From NCBI GenBank assembly GCA_900553545.1, contig USDP01000024.1, positions 1 to 14,539 of the forward strand: DNA of 14,539 bases, given 5' to 3'. The notes beneath the pieces are model-generated. The model made no database searches, was not told the DNA's origin, and worked only from the letters and a program-made list of their open reading frames with translations. The first letter of the stretch is position 1, and each line of letters starts with the position of its first letter. The position numbers and the translations under genes were made by a program. Below are positions 5,846 through 14,308 of this stretch, piece after piece. The DNA is from an uncultured Eubacteriales bacterium (GTDB lineage Bacteria > Bacillota > Clostridia > Oscillospirales > Oscillospiraceae).

Positions 5846-7170
5846 TGGGGCTGCTCCTCCGGATCGTCCGCGAAGACCTTCGGGATCGCGTAGTCATGCA
5901 GCTCCTTTGCGACGGCGGCGAGGTCGATCGTCGGCCATTTGCCCGCCGCGTAGAGGATCTTGCCGCGCACCATCGTCATCACGACGTCGTGGCCGGATGC
6001 CGCGTAGACAAGGTTCGAGAGGATGTTGTGGCACGGGATGTGGTGCGGCTGCGTGAAGTCGAGCATGATGATGTCAGCATCCATACCAAGCTTGAGCTGG
6101 CCGCATTCTTTCTCGCGGCCCTGCGCGCGCGCGCCGCAGACCGTCGCCATCATCAGCGCGGCCTCTGCCGGGACGGCGGTCGGGTCGCCGGTTTTGCCCT
6201 TGGCCATCAGCGCCGCGGCCTTGATCTCCTCAAAGAGGTCGTGGTTGTTGTTCGAGGCGACCGAGTCGGTGCCGAGGCAGACGTTCATGCCGGCCTTCAC
6301 CATGCCCATCACATCGGCACAGCCGGAGGCAAGCTTCAGATTGCTGACCGGGCAGTGCGCGGCGGAGACGTGCCGCTTGGCGAGCAGGCGCATATCCTCC
6401 TCCGTCAGCCAGACGCAGTGCGCCGCGACCGTCGGCACGTCGAACAGGTGGTGACAGTCGAGCAGCTGCGCGGGCGTCAGGCCGTATTTTTCGACGCACT
6501 CGTCATGCTCGCGCTTCGTCTCGGAGAGGTGCACCTGCATGCCGAGCTTTTCATTGATGGAAAACTCGGCCAGCGCGTCCCACAGCTGATAGGTCGATGT
6601 ATATTCCGCGTGGACGGACGCCTCAATTTTGATCCGTCCGTTGTCATAGCCCTGCCACTTGTCGCGCAGGGCGACCAGCTCCTGACAGGCAGGGAATTTC
6701 TCAAAGTCAAAGTCGTCGCCGAGGAACATCGTCATGCCGCGCGAGATGTTCGCCTTGATGCCGGACTCAGCCACGGCCTGGCAGATGGCGTCGCAGTGGT
6801 CGTACATGTCGGACACCGACGTCACGCCGAAGCGCAGACACTCCGCGATCGCCAGCTGCGCCGCCGCCTTGACCGCGCGGTCGTCCAGATGGGCCTCACG
6901 CGGGAAGATATAGTCGTTCAGCCATTCCTGCAATTTGAGGTCGTCCGCGTAGCCGCGCAGAATCGTCATCGGCAGATGGGTGTGGCAGTTGATCAGGCCC
7001 GGCATGAGCACCATGCCGCTGCCGTCGATGATGGTCTGCGGCTGCTCCTCGGGCGCTTTTTTCCCGAGATAGCTGATCTTCCCGTCCGTCACGCCGAGAA
7101 AGCTGTCCGTCCAGACAGACATGCGGTCGTCCATGGTGACGATGGAAACATGGGAGAATAGTGTATCCAT
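5842..7170 (-). CDS. mtaD: Amidohydrolase, MTA/SAH deaminase type
   Basis: A 442-residue metal-dependent hydrolase of the TRZ/ATZ/MtaD group. Likely metal ligands are H63 and H65 (NCHTHLPM), H214 (QVHLSETK) and D302 (CLGTDS), with E217 and H251 as catalytic or substrate residues. This spacing fits the known MTA/S-adenosylhomocysteine deaminases, which convert SAH or methylthioadenosine to the inosyl forms. GLIN at 58-61 and a C-terminal beta-sandwich return (MTMVRGKILYAAGKW) are also typical. Other 6-aminopurine or guanine substrates remain possible, since this family is often mis-assigned. The ATG has AAGGAG six bases upstream. It starts 18 bp after hemZ and overlaps the flippase start. It is not part of the Bacillus yab cluster. 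Confidence 0.88.
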   Translation of the reverse strand: MDTLFSHVSIVTMDDRMSVWTDSFLGVTDGKISYLGKKAPEEQPQTIIDGSGMVLMPGLINCHTHLPMTILRGYADDLKLQEWLNDYIFPREAHLDDRAVKAAAQLAIAECLRFGVTSVSDMYDHCDAICQAVAESGIKANISRGMTMFLGDDFDFEKFPACQELVALRDKWQGYDNGRIKIEASVHAEYTSTYQLWDALAEFSINEKLGMQVHLSETKREHDECVEKYGLTPAQLLDCHHLFDVPTVAAHCVWLTEEDMRLLAKRHVSAAHCPVSNLKLASGCADVMGMVKAGMNVCLGTDSVASNNNHDLFEEIKAAALMAKGKTGDPTAVPAEAALMMATVCGARAQGREKECGQLKLGMDADIIMLDFTQPHHIPCHNILSNLVYAASGHDVVMTMVRGKILYAAGKWPTIDLAAVAKELHDYAIPKVFADDPEEQPQ

Positions 7171-7188
7171 GAAGTTCTCCTTCCTGAT

Positions 7189-8652
7189 TCAGACATTCTG
7201 CTCCTCCAGAAGGGCGAAGATCTCGTCCTTCTGGCGCAGAATCGTGTCGATGCGCTGGATATAATCCTGCGGATATTTGGGGTTATGATAGCGGGCGAGC
7301 TTTTCCTCCGGCAGATTGATCTTGTTCATGCCGCCGCCCCCGAGGGAGAGGATGGAGTGCAGCTCTTCCATCATGTATATGTTATAAAGCCCGGTATAGC
7401 CCGGCCTGCACCAGCCGACATTTTCAAAGCTGCCGGACATATACTTCTGCCGGTAGAGATAGTAGGGCGCAAAGCCGTCCGCGCGGAGCGCCCGCTCCGC
7501 GTCCTCCAGCATCCGGGCCACATCCGCCTGACTCGGCAGCACAACACGCCGCTGGAACAGATCCGCGCCCTTTTTGAGCGCCAGCGTGTGTACCGTGATG
7601 TTGCTCGGCCCGAGGGCCATGACCTGACGCAGGGACTCGGCGAAGCCGTCCGCCGTGTCGGCGGGCAGACCCGCGATGAGATCCATGTTGATATCGTCGA
7701 ACCCGGCCTCGCGCGCCTGATGGAACACGTCCACGACGGACGCTGCGCTGTGCCGCCGCCCGACGGCCTTTAACACCGGGTCGGACATGGTCTGCGGGTT
7801 GATGGAGATGCGCGTCGCGCCGCCGGCTTTGATGACGCGGAGCTTTTCCGCGTCCAGCGTATCGGGGCGGCCGCCCTCCACGGTAAACTCGAGGCACCGT
7901 GAGAGGTCAAACTGCGTATTCACTGCGTCCAGCAGGCGCGCCATCTGCTCCGCCGACAGCGTCGTCGGCGTGCCGCCGCCCATGTAGAGCGTCCGGACGT
8001 GCCAGCCGGACTGCCGCAGGAGCTTTCCGGTATACTCCACCTCACGCAGCAGACAGTCCAGATACGGCGGCAAAAACTCGCCGAACCGCTCCACCGACTC
8101 GCTCACGAACGAGCAGTAGGCGCACCGCGTCGGGCAGAAGGGGATGCCGATGTAGACCGAGAGGTCGCGCGGAGCAAGCAGATTCATGGCTTCAACGGTA
8201 TGCTCCGATGCGTCGACACAGAGCTTTGCCCGCTCCGGCGTGACGAAAAACTCGCGTTCCAGCTCCCGCTCGGCCTGACGGCGCGTCTTGCCCGCGAGCA
8301 GTGCCTTTGTCGACAGCTTGCTCGGCCGGACGCCGGAGAGCGCGCCCCAGGGCGGCACGGTGTCCAGCACCTGCATTGCCGCCAGATAATAGCTTTGCTG
8401 CAGGAGCCGCCGCGTGTGGCGCACGTCGGCCTGTTCGCGCAGGAGGCGCTTTGCGGCACGGCCGGTTTTGCCGTTCCATATGATCTTGGCCGTCGCCGTC
8501 ACATATTTTTTCCCGGTAAACAGGCTCGACACCGCCCCGTTCTCGCCCTTGGCGAACGGCGCGGTGACAAACTCGCTGGGTTCCGAGGCAAACAGCTGCA
8601 TTTGCAGCTGCTCGACCGGATAGCGTTCGGTATGGTTGAGATAGAGCTTCAT
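7189..8652 (-). CDS. hemZ: Radical SAM coproporphyrinogen dehydrogenase-like HemZ
   Basis: A 487-residue protein with an N-terminal extension of about 160 residues and then a radical SAM core. Cys173, Cys177 and Cys180 (FCPTRCAYCSF) bind the 4Fe-4S cluster, and MGGGTPTTLS (224-233) is the SAM-contact motif. A HemN-like C-terminal region follows. HemZ is described as an oxygen-independent coproporphyrinogen III oxidase-like protein. No other heme gene is present here, and many gut Clostridia lack heme synthesis, so the true substrate is uncertain. The ATG at 8652 overlaps the upstream hydrolase stop as ATGA. The frame is open slightly further (8676), but the ATGA coupling and GAAGG just upstream favour 8652. 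Confidence 0.92.
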   Translation of the reverse strand: MKLYLNHTERYPVEQLQMQLFASEPSEFVTAPFAKGENGAVSSLFTGKKYVTATAKIIWNGKTGRAAKRLLREQADVRHTRRLLQQSYYLAAMQVLDTVPPWGALSGVRPSKLSTKALLAGKTRRQAERELEREFFVTPERAKLCVDASEHTVEAMNLLAPRDLSVYIGIPFCPTRCAYCSFVSESVERFGEFLPPYLDCLLREVEYTGKLLRQSGWHVRTLYMGGGTPTTLSAEQMARLLDAVNTQFDLSRCLEFTVEGGRPDTLDAEKLRVIKAGGATRISINPQTMSDPVLKAVGRRHSAASVVDVFHQAREAGFDDINMDLIAGLPADTADGFAESLRQVMALGPSNITVHTLALKKGADLFQRRVVLPSQADVARMLEDAERALRADGFAPYYLYRQKYMSGSFENVGWCRPGYTGLYNIYMMEELHSILSLGGGGMNKINLPEEKLARYHNPKYPQDYIQRIDTILRQKDEIFALLEEQNV

Positions 8653-9251
8653 GCCTTCAGCGCCTCGCGCATCCACGGGTTAACCTGCCGCTCGGCATCC
8701 AGCGTGCTCTCCTCCATATGCCCCGGCAGGACGCGGAGGTTGCCGGGCAGCTGGCCGAGCTTTTTCAGCGATGCCATCATGGCCTGCTGGTCGCCGCCCT
8801 TGAAATCCGTCCGGCCGCAGGAACCGGCGAACAGCGTATCGCCGGAGAACAGCCAGTCGCCCGCGAGCAGGCAGACGCCCCCCGGCGTATGGCCCGGCGT
8901 GGCGATGACGTGAATTTTGATATGGCCGAGCGTCAGCTCGTCGCCATCCTCATAGGTATTGGTAAAGATCAGCCGCCCGTGCGTCATCTCCGCCGGGTCG
9001 GTCGAGTCGATCTTGCTCACCCAGACCGGCGCGCCGGTCAGCTCATGCAGCTGCTGCAAGCCGCCGATGTGATCAAAGTGCGCGTGCGTCAGCAGGATCA
9101 TCCGCAGCATCAGGCCGTTCTGCGCCAGACGGTCTGCAATCTTCTGGCCGGACGCGCCGGGGTCGATGACAGCGGCCTCCATCGTCTGCTCGTCCCAGAG
9201 AAGGTAGCAGTTCGTTTCCAGCGGGCCAAGCACCATAGTCTCCAATTTCAT
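8649..9251 (-). CDS. MBL-fold metallohydrolase, glyoxalase II-like (YqgX type)
   Basis: A 200-residue metallo-beta-lactamase-fold hydrolase. The two-metal site is complete: THAHFDH (H56, H58, D60, H61), H121 in ATPGHTPGG, D138 in FSGDTLF, and H178 in LPGHMEEST. FAGSCGRTDF (141-150) is typical of the short glyoxalase II-like proteins such as YqgX. These lack the long C-terminal glutathione-binding helices of true GloB. A thioester hydrolase role is therefore likely, but the substrate is unknown. The start has GTGAGG about eight bases upstream. It follows dtd by 10 bp and overlaps hemZ by four bases. Confidence 0.93.
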   Translation of the reverse strand: MKLETMVLGPLETNCYLLWDEQTMEAAVIDPGASGQKIADRLAQNGLMLRMILLTHAHFDHIGGLQQLHELTGAPVWVSKIDSTDPAEMTHGRLIFTNTYEDGDELTLGHIKIHVIATPGHTPGGVCLLAGDWLFSGDTLFAGSCGRTDFKGGDQQAMMASLKKLGQLPGNLRVLPGHMEESTLDAERQVNPWMREALKA

Positions 9252-9261
9252 AGCGTTTTCC

Positions 9262-9711
9262 TCACTTCAAGTCGTTGGTGTCGACGATGAGCGTCACAGG
9301 GCCGTGGTTTTCCGACGTGACCAGCATATCCGCGCCGAACTCGCCGTGCTCCGGCGGGAAGCCCAGCCGTTCGCACTCCGACAGAAACTGCTCGTAGAGC
9401 GGAATGGCGGTCTCCGGCCGCGCCGCGCCGATGAAGCTCGGGCGGCGGCCATGGCTCACGTCGCCGTAGAGCGTGAACTGGCTCACGACGAGGACGCTGC
9501 CGCCGACGTCGGCAAGGCTCAGATTCATCTTATCATTTTCATCCCGGAACACGCGCAGACCGAGGATCTTCTCGGCCAGCTTGCGGCATTTTTCCGGCGT
9601 ATCGTCCGGCGCGATGCCGAGCAGGATCAGAAAGCCCTGCCCAATCTGCCCGTGAATTTCGCCCTCAATGGCGACCGACGCAGATTTTACCCGCGTGACA
9701 ACTGCTTTCAT
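9262..9711 (-). CDS. dtd: D-aminoacyl-tRNA deacylase
   Basis: A 149-residue homodimeric enzyme that removes D-amino acids (and glycine mischarged on tRNA-Ala) from tRNA, a chirality proofreading step in translation. Both family motifs are present. SQFTLYG (77-83) carries the active-site region and NHGPVT (135-140) fits the NXGPVT motif with the Gly-cisPro. The length is normal. The ATG is preceded by GGAGA about ten bases upstream. Its place directly after rel matches the relA-dtd pair in Bacillus. The 65-bp gap from rel has no clear terminator, only a weak CCGG/CCGG pairing, so co-transcription is likely. Confidence 0.97.
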   Translation of the reverse strand: MKAVVTRVKSASVAIEGEIHGQIGQGFLILLGIAPDDTPEKCRKLAEKILGLRVFRDENDKMNLSLADVGGSVLVVSQFTLYGDVSHGRRPSFIGAARPETAIPLYEQFLSECERLGFPPEHGEFGADMLVTSENHGPVTLIVDTNDLK

Positions 9712-9776
9712 ATAAATGGTTTCTCCAAATATTAAATCTATTTTTCAGGCCGCCTCGCCCGGTCTTTCACCGGTCA

Positions 9777-11951
9777 TCAGCCGTTCCCTCTGTGGACATC
9801 CTTCACGCCGGAGATCCCGCGCAGACGTCCGCGCACCGCTTCCAGCTCCTTGAGGTCGTGGACGGGGAAGTTCAGCGAGACGAACGTTGTCCCGCCGCCG
9901 GCGGGCTTGGCCGTCATGGCCGTGATGCGCAGACGCGCAGCGGTCATGACCGTCGCGATGTCGAGCATCAGGCCGTCGCGGTCGTCGGCCTCGAGGGCCA
10001 GCTCCGTGGCGAACGTCGCCTCCGGCAGCTCCGCCCAGCGCACCTGCACCCAACGGCCTCGCTGTTCGGGATCGCAGGCGTTTTTTGCGTTCGGGCAGTC
10101 GCGCCGGTGGACGGACACGCCGTAGCCCTTGGTGATAAAGCCGATGATATCGTCGCCGGGAACGGGCGTACAGCAGCGGCTATACTTGATGGGACAGGAG
10201 CCGATATCCTCGACGATGACGCCGGAGCGCGTCGGCGCCTGGGGCTGCTGCTGCTGTTTGCCGAGGGAGAGCAACTCCTTCGGCGTCATATTGCGGCTGG
10301 CCTTGGTCAGCTCGTCGCGCACGCGGCCCACGGCCTTCGTCGCGGTCAGGCCGCCGTAGCCGATGGCGGCGTACATATCGTCGAGGCTGTCGAAGCTGAT
10401 GCGCTTGAGCACCATGGGCCGGACGTCGTCCTGCTGCAAAATGGCCGGATCGATGCCAATGTGCCGCAGCTCGGATTCGAAGCTCAGCTTGCCGCGCGCG
10501 ATGTTCTCCTCGCGCTTCTCCTTTTTGAACCACTGCTTGATCTTGATGCGCGCCTGATTTGAGCGGCAGATGTTCAGCCAGTCGCGGCTCGGGCCTTTGG
10601 CGCTCTTCGAGGTCAGGACTTCGACGATGTCGCCGTTGTGCAGCTGCGCGTCGTAGCTCGCAATGCGGTTATTCACCTTCGCGCCGATCATCGAGTTGCC
10701 GACGGCAGAGTGGATGGCATAGGCGAAGTCGATCGGCGTGGAGCCGGCGGGCAGGCTGATGACCTTGCCCTTCGGCGTGAAGACGAAGACCTCGTCGTCG
10801 AACATGTCGACCTTGAGGGAATGGATATAGTCGTCGGCCTCGGTGTCCTGCTGGTTCTCCAGCAGCCGCCGCACCCACTCGAATTCCTTTTCGGAGCCTT
10901 CGCCCGCGTGCTGCTTGTATTTCCAGTGCGCGGCAACACCGTACTCCGCGGTCTGGTGCATCTCCCACGTCCGGATCTGGACCTCGAACGGGATGCCCTG
11001 CTTTCCGATAACCGTCGTATGCAGGGACTGATACATGTTCGGCTTCGGCGTGGAGATATAGTCCTTGAAGCGGCCGGGGATGGGGCTGAACAGATCGTGG
11101 ATATGGCCGAGGACGTTATAGCAGTCCGCAATGTCGTCCACGATCACGCGGAAGGCATAGAGGTCGTAAAGCTCGTCGATGGTTTTATTCTGGGCGCGCA
11201 TCTTGCGGTAGATGGAATAGGTGTGCTTGATGCGGCCATAGATCGAGCCGTGGATGCCCACGGACGCCAGACGCTCGGTGATCTTCGACTGGATGGCGTT
11301 CATGAAGTTGTTGGAGCTTTCCTCGTTTGCCTTCAGATAATCAATGATCTGCTGGTAGCCCTCGGGATCGAGGTATTGGAGCGAGATATCCTCCAGCTCC
11401 CACTTGATCTTCTGCATGCCGAGCCGGTGCGCCAGCGGCGCATAGATCTCCATGGTCTCCATGGACTTGGACACCTGCTTTGCCGGGGTCTGGTATTCGA
11501 GGGTGCGCATATTGTGCAGCCGGTCAGAGATCTTGATGAGGATAACGCGGATGTCCTTGCTCATGGCCATGAACATCTTGCGCAGATTCTCCATCTGCTG
11601 CTCTTCCATTGTGGAATACTGGACGCGGGTCAGCTTGGTGACACCCTCGACCAGCTCGGCCACCGTCCGGCCGAACAGGCGCGTGATCTCGTCGAAGCTC
11701 GCATCCGTGTCCTCCAGACAGTCGTGCAGCAGCGCCGCGGCGATGGCGTCGGTATCGAGGCCGATCTCGGCCACGATCTCCGCCACGGCCAGCGGATGGA
11801 TGATATAGGGTTCGCCGGATTTGCGCAGCTGCTTTTTATGTTTTTCGTTGGCGTATTCAAACGCGCGCTGTATCACATCCAGATCGGCGGCGGGCGAATA
11901 CCGCTTTACCGCCTGCATCATGGATTCATAATGTTCTTCTCTGGTTTCCAT
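9777..11951 (-). CDS. rel: Bifunctional (p)ppGpp synthetase/hydrolase Rel
   Basis: A 724-residue RelA/SpoT homologue that makes and degrades (p)ppGpp in the stringent response. In order: an HD hydrolase domain with H52, H76-D77 and E80-D81; a synthetase domain (about 240-345) with RFKDYISTPKPNMYQSLH at 294-311; a TGS domain (about 385-448); a zinc-finger-like region with SRCCTPVPGD (591-600) and HRRDC (615-619); and a C-terminal ACT domain (about 645-722). The RFKD sequence fits the RXKD motif of bifunctional Rel, as opposed to EXDD of synthetase-only RelA, and the HD residues are intact. The recJ stop codon touches this ATG with no gap (TGAATG), and AGGA just upstream serves as ribosome binding site. 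The apt gene usually between recJ and rel in Bacillus is absent. Confidence 0.97.
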   Translation of the reverse strand: METREEHYESMMQAVKRYSPAADLDVIQRAFEYANEKHKKQLRKSGEPYIIHPLAVAEIVAEIGLDTDAIAAALLHDCLEDTDASFDEITRLFGRTVAELVEGVTKLTRVQYSTMEEQQMENLRKMFMAMSKDIRVILIKISDRLHNMRTLEYQTPAKQVSKSMETMEIYAPLAHRLGMQKIKWELEDISLQYLDPEGYQQIIDYLKANEESSNNFMNAIQSKITERLASVGIHGSIYGRIKHTYSIYRKMRAQNKTIDELYDLYAFRVIVDDIADCYNVLGHIHDLFSPIPGRFKDYISTPKPNMYQSLHTTVIGKQGIPFEVQIRTWEMHQTAEYGVAAHWKYKQHAGEGSEKEFEWVRRLLENQQDTEADDYIHSLKVDMFDDEVFVFTPKGKVISLPAGSTPIDFAYAIHSAVGNSMIGAKVNNRIASYDAQLHNGDIVEVLTSKSAKGPSRDWLNICRSNQARIKIKQWFKKEKREENIARGKLSFESELRHIGIDPAILQQDDVRPMVLKRISFDSLDDMYAAIGYGGLTATKAVGRVRDELTKASRNMTPKELLSLGKQQQQPQAPTRSGVIVEDIGSCPIKYSRCCTPVPGDDIIGFITKGYGVSVHRRDCPNAKNACDPEQRGRWVQVRWAELPEATFATELALEADDRDGLMLDIATVMTAARLRITAMTAKPAGGGTTFVSLNFPVHDLKELEAVRGRLRGISGVKDVHRGNG

Positions 11952-14021
11952 TCAGTTTCCTGCCTTCTGCATTTTCAGATGCCTTAAGATCTGGCTCTGC
12001 TCCAGATCGACCTTTTTGCCCTCGCTCGTCAGGCGGATGCGCAACATTCTGGGCCGCTGTTCGAGCACAAGAAGCCCCTGCTCGGCAAACACCTCGAGGC
12101 AGACCCATGTCTTCCCCGGGCAGCACGGCGCGGCGGCATAGCGCGCGATCTTGCGGCTGAGGCAGCCCGCCTCTTCCTGAAGCCAGCCGTTTTCGGCGTG
12201 CGCCGTCAGGTAGCGCCAGACCGCGATGAAGTCCTTTCTGCACGGCAGCAGCTCTTCCGCCTCCGCCATGCTGAGCGCGTCGCCCGCCCGGTGCCGGGCA
12301 TAGAGCGTGCGCGCTTCGTCCTGCGCGCTCCGGGCCGATTCATCCGGCCGGATGTCGACCAGATTGAGCTGCACCATGCGCTGGCCGCGGTATTCGTTGA
12401 TCTGCGGCGTAAACGCGAGATCCACGCGGTCGCCCACGCTCACGGCGGCGAGGCGCGCCGTTGTGGAAAAGAAGATGGCGACCCAGCTGTGCCGCCCGCT
12501 CGTCAGGCGGAGGCGCAGGTGCTTCCCCCCGCCGACCTCTGTCAGCTCCTCCACGCGGAAGCCGCGCAGCGCCAGCACCGGGCGTGGACAGCCCACACCG
12601 CACGGCTCCAGCTCGTCGAGCGCCGCGACATTTTCCAGCGTCAGGAGGCGTGGCGGGATCTCGCAGTCGATCTCCAGCGCGGACTGGCACTCGCCGGAGG
12701 CGCGGAACGCGCGGGCAAGCTCTGTGATCTGCGCGCGGAACGCATCAATATTTTCGCGCCGGATGGTAAAGCCGGCGGCCAGCTCGTGCCCGCCGTAGCT
12801 CTCCAGCAGTGGCGAGAGCGTCCGCAGCGCGGCAAACAGGTTGAAGCCCCCGTGCGACCGGGAGGATGCCTTCCCCTTGTCGCCGTCGAGGCAGATGAGA
12901 AACGCGGGACAGTTATATTCCTCCGCCAGCCGCGACGCCACAATGCCGACCACGCCCTGGTGCCAGCGTTCGCTGGCCAGCACGATGGCCTCCGGCCGGC
13001 CGCCGGTGGGGAGCATCGATGCGGCCTCGCGGTAGATCTCCGCTTCGATCTCCTGCCGCTTGCGATTCATGCGGCAAAGCTCCGCCGCCAGCTCGACGGC
13101 GCGCTGCGCGTCGGTCGTCAGGAACAGCTCCGTCGCAACGTCGACCTGGCCCATGCGCCCAGCGGCATTGATCCGGGGCGCAAGCGTATAGCCGATGGTT
13201 CCGGCGGTGATCCGCCCGTGGCCGACGCCGCACTCCGCCATCAGGGCCGCGAGGCCGACGCGCTTCGGATTTTCCAGACTTTTCAGGCCCTCGGCGACCA
13301 TGGTGCGGTTCTCGCCCGTCAGGGGCATGACGTCCGCCACCGTGCCGAGGCAGAGGAAATCGCAGTATTCCCGCAGCAGCGACGCCGTGTCGCCGCCGAT
13401 GGCGCAGGCCAGCTTGAACGCCACGCCGACGCCCGCCAGCTCTGAGGCCGGCTGTGGCTGGTCGAGCCGGTGCGGGTCGACGACGGCGACCGCCTCCGGC
13501 AGCTCTGATTTACATTCGTGGTGGTCGGTGATGACAAGCTCCATCCCGAGCGCGCGGCAGAGCGCGGCCTCGTCGTTGGCCGTAATTCCGCAGTCGACTG
13601 TCACGATCAGCTGCACATTCTGCTCCCGCAGGCTATGCAGCGCCATCTCGTTCAGGCCGTAGCCCTCTTCGAGGCGGGCCGGGATATAGCTCACGACGTG
13701 CGCGCCCTGCCTGCGCAGGAAGTCCGTCAGCAGGCAGGTCGCGGTGATGCCGTCGACGTCATAGTCGCCGAAGACGCAGATCTGCTCCCGCCGGTCGATT
13801 GCGCGGCGGACGCGCCGCGCCGCCTTGTCCATGTCCAGAAGCGTGAACGGGTCGGACAGCGGCTCGTTCGCCGCCAGAAAGTCCCGCGCTTCGTTCAGCT
13901 CCGTATATCCTCTGCTGCACATGACCGCCGCCGTCAGCGGCGAAAATCCCGCCTCCACCATCACCCGCACGTCGGCGGGGCGATAGGAGGAAACATTCCA
14001 GGTTCCGTACTTCAATTCCAA
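11952..14021 (-). CDS. recJ: Single-stranded-DNA 5'-3' exonuclease RecJ
   Basis: A 689-residue DHH-family nuclease for recombination and repair. The DHH domain has GDYDVDG (85-91), DCG (143-145), DHH (166-168) and VDPH (181-184), which form the metal site. The DHHA1 domain has ERWHQGVVGIVASR (351-364), SSRSHGG (386-392) and GGH (410-412). An OB-like segment and a lineage-specific C-terminus follow (about 450-689). The length lies between E. coli (577) and Bacillus (about 786), from memory. The frame starts at a TTG with only a weak GGA upstream. An ATG at 14028 is out of frame, so TTG is the best choice but not certain. A sigma-A-type promoter lies 36-64 bp upstream, making recJ the first gene of this run. 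Confidence 0.95.
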   Translation of the reverse strand: MELKYGTWNVSSYRPADVRVMVEAGFSPLTAAVMCSRGYTELNEARDFLAANEPLSDPFTLLDMDKAARRVRRAIDRREQICVFGDYDVDGITATCLLTDFLRRQGAHVVSYIPARLEEGYGLNEMALHSLREQNVQLIVTVDCGITANDEAALCRALGMELVITDHHECKSELPEAVAVVDPHRLDQPQPASELAGVGVAFKLACAIGGDTASLLREYCDFLCLGTVADVMPLTGENRTMVAEGLKSLENPKRVGLAALMAECGVGHGRITAGTIGYTLAPRINAAGRMGQVDVATELFLTTDAQRAVELAAELCRMNRKRQEIEAEIYREAASMLPTGGRPEAIVLASERWHQGVVGIVASRLAEEYNCPAFLICLDGDKGKASSRSHGGFNLFAALRTLSPLLESYGGHELAAGFTIRRENIDAFRAQITELARAFRASGECQSALEIDCEIPPRLLTLENVAALDELEPCGVGCPRPVLALRGFRVEELTEVGGGKHLRLRLTSGRHSWVAIFFSTTARLAAVSVGDRVDLAFTPQINEYRGQRMVQLNLVDIRPDESARSAQDEARTLYARHRAGDALSMAEAEELLPCRKDFIAVWRYLTAHAENGWLQEEAGCLSRKIARYAAAPCCPGKTWVCLEVFAEQGLLVLEQRPRMLRIRLTSEGKKVDLEQSQILRHLKMQKAGN

Positions 14022-14056
14022 TGCACATCCATCTATTATCTTTATCTTTTTCCGCT

Positions 14057-14085
14057 ATTATAGCATCGCAGCAGAGATTTCACAA
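14057..14085 (-). promoter_or_regulatory. Sigma-A-type promoter for recJ operon
   Basis: On the minus strand TTGTGA (14080-14085) and a perfect TATAAT (14057-14062) are separated by exactly 17 bases. Transcription would begin near 14050, giving a leader of about 29 bases before the recJ TTG. The surroundings are AT-rich, unlike the rest of the window. This is the clearest promoter seen here and probably drives recJ, rel, dtd and the genes beyond. Confidence 0.75.
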
Positions 14086-14203
14086 TATAAAATGTTGTGT
14101 CTGGGGCTTTTTCAGGGCCGTTGCCGCAAAAAATTCACATTTTGCGGCTCCTCGGGCCGTTCTTTAAGGAATTTTTCATGGTTCGTTTACAAACTGTTCA
14201 CCA

Positions 14204-14308
14204 TCAAACGCAGCATTTCCGGTATTCTAAAGGCACAGAGGATGTTGGTGCTCCGGAGAACCGGAGCACAGGCAGCAATGTCTTCTGGAAGCGATTCGTA
14301 TTTTTCAT
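14204..14308 (-). CDS. Possible 34-residue small peptide upstream of recJ
   Basis: An ATG at 14308 is preceded by the purine-rich AAAGAGGAGAAG, a credible ribosome binding site. It opens a 34-residue frame starting MKNTNRFQKTLLPVLRF and ending YRKCCV before a TGA. The peptide is basic, has two adjacent cysteines near its end, and is not clearly a signal or membrane peptide. No family is recognised. It overlaps a strong hairpin that folds better as plus-strand RNA, so both readings cannot easily be true. It may be a chance frame. Confidence 0.25.
   Translation of the reverse strand: MKNTNRFQKTLLPVLRFSGAPTSSVPLEYRKCCV

Noticed and set aside
4184..5893. 569-codon plus-strand open frame opposite the flippase
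   Set aside because: It runs antisense to a clear membrane transporter. Its translation is dominated by Arg, Asp, His, Gly and Ala with no domain, as expected of a GC-rich antisense shadow.
5845..7161. 438-codon plus-strand open frame opposite the deaminase
   Set aside because: Exact antisense mirror of the amidohydrolase frame with shadow-type composition.
9712..9776. Terminator between rel and dtd
   Set aside because: Only a 4-bp CCGG pairing is present and no T-tract follows it, so it is not supported.
10638..11987. 449-codon plus-strand open frame opposite rel
   Set aside because: Antisense to the intact Rel protein; composition reflects the complementary codons and no motif or ribosome binding site was seen.
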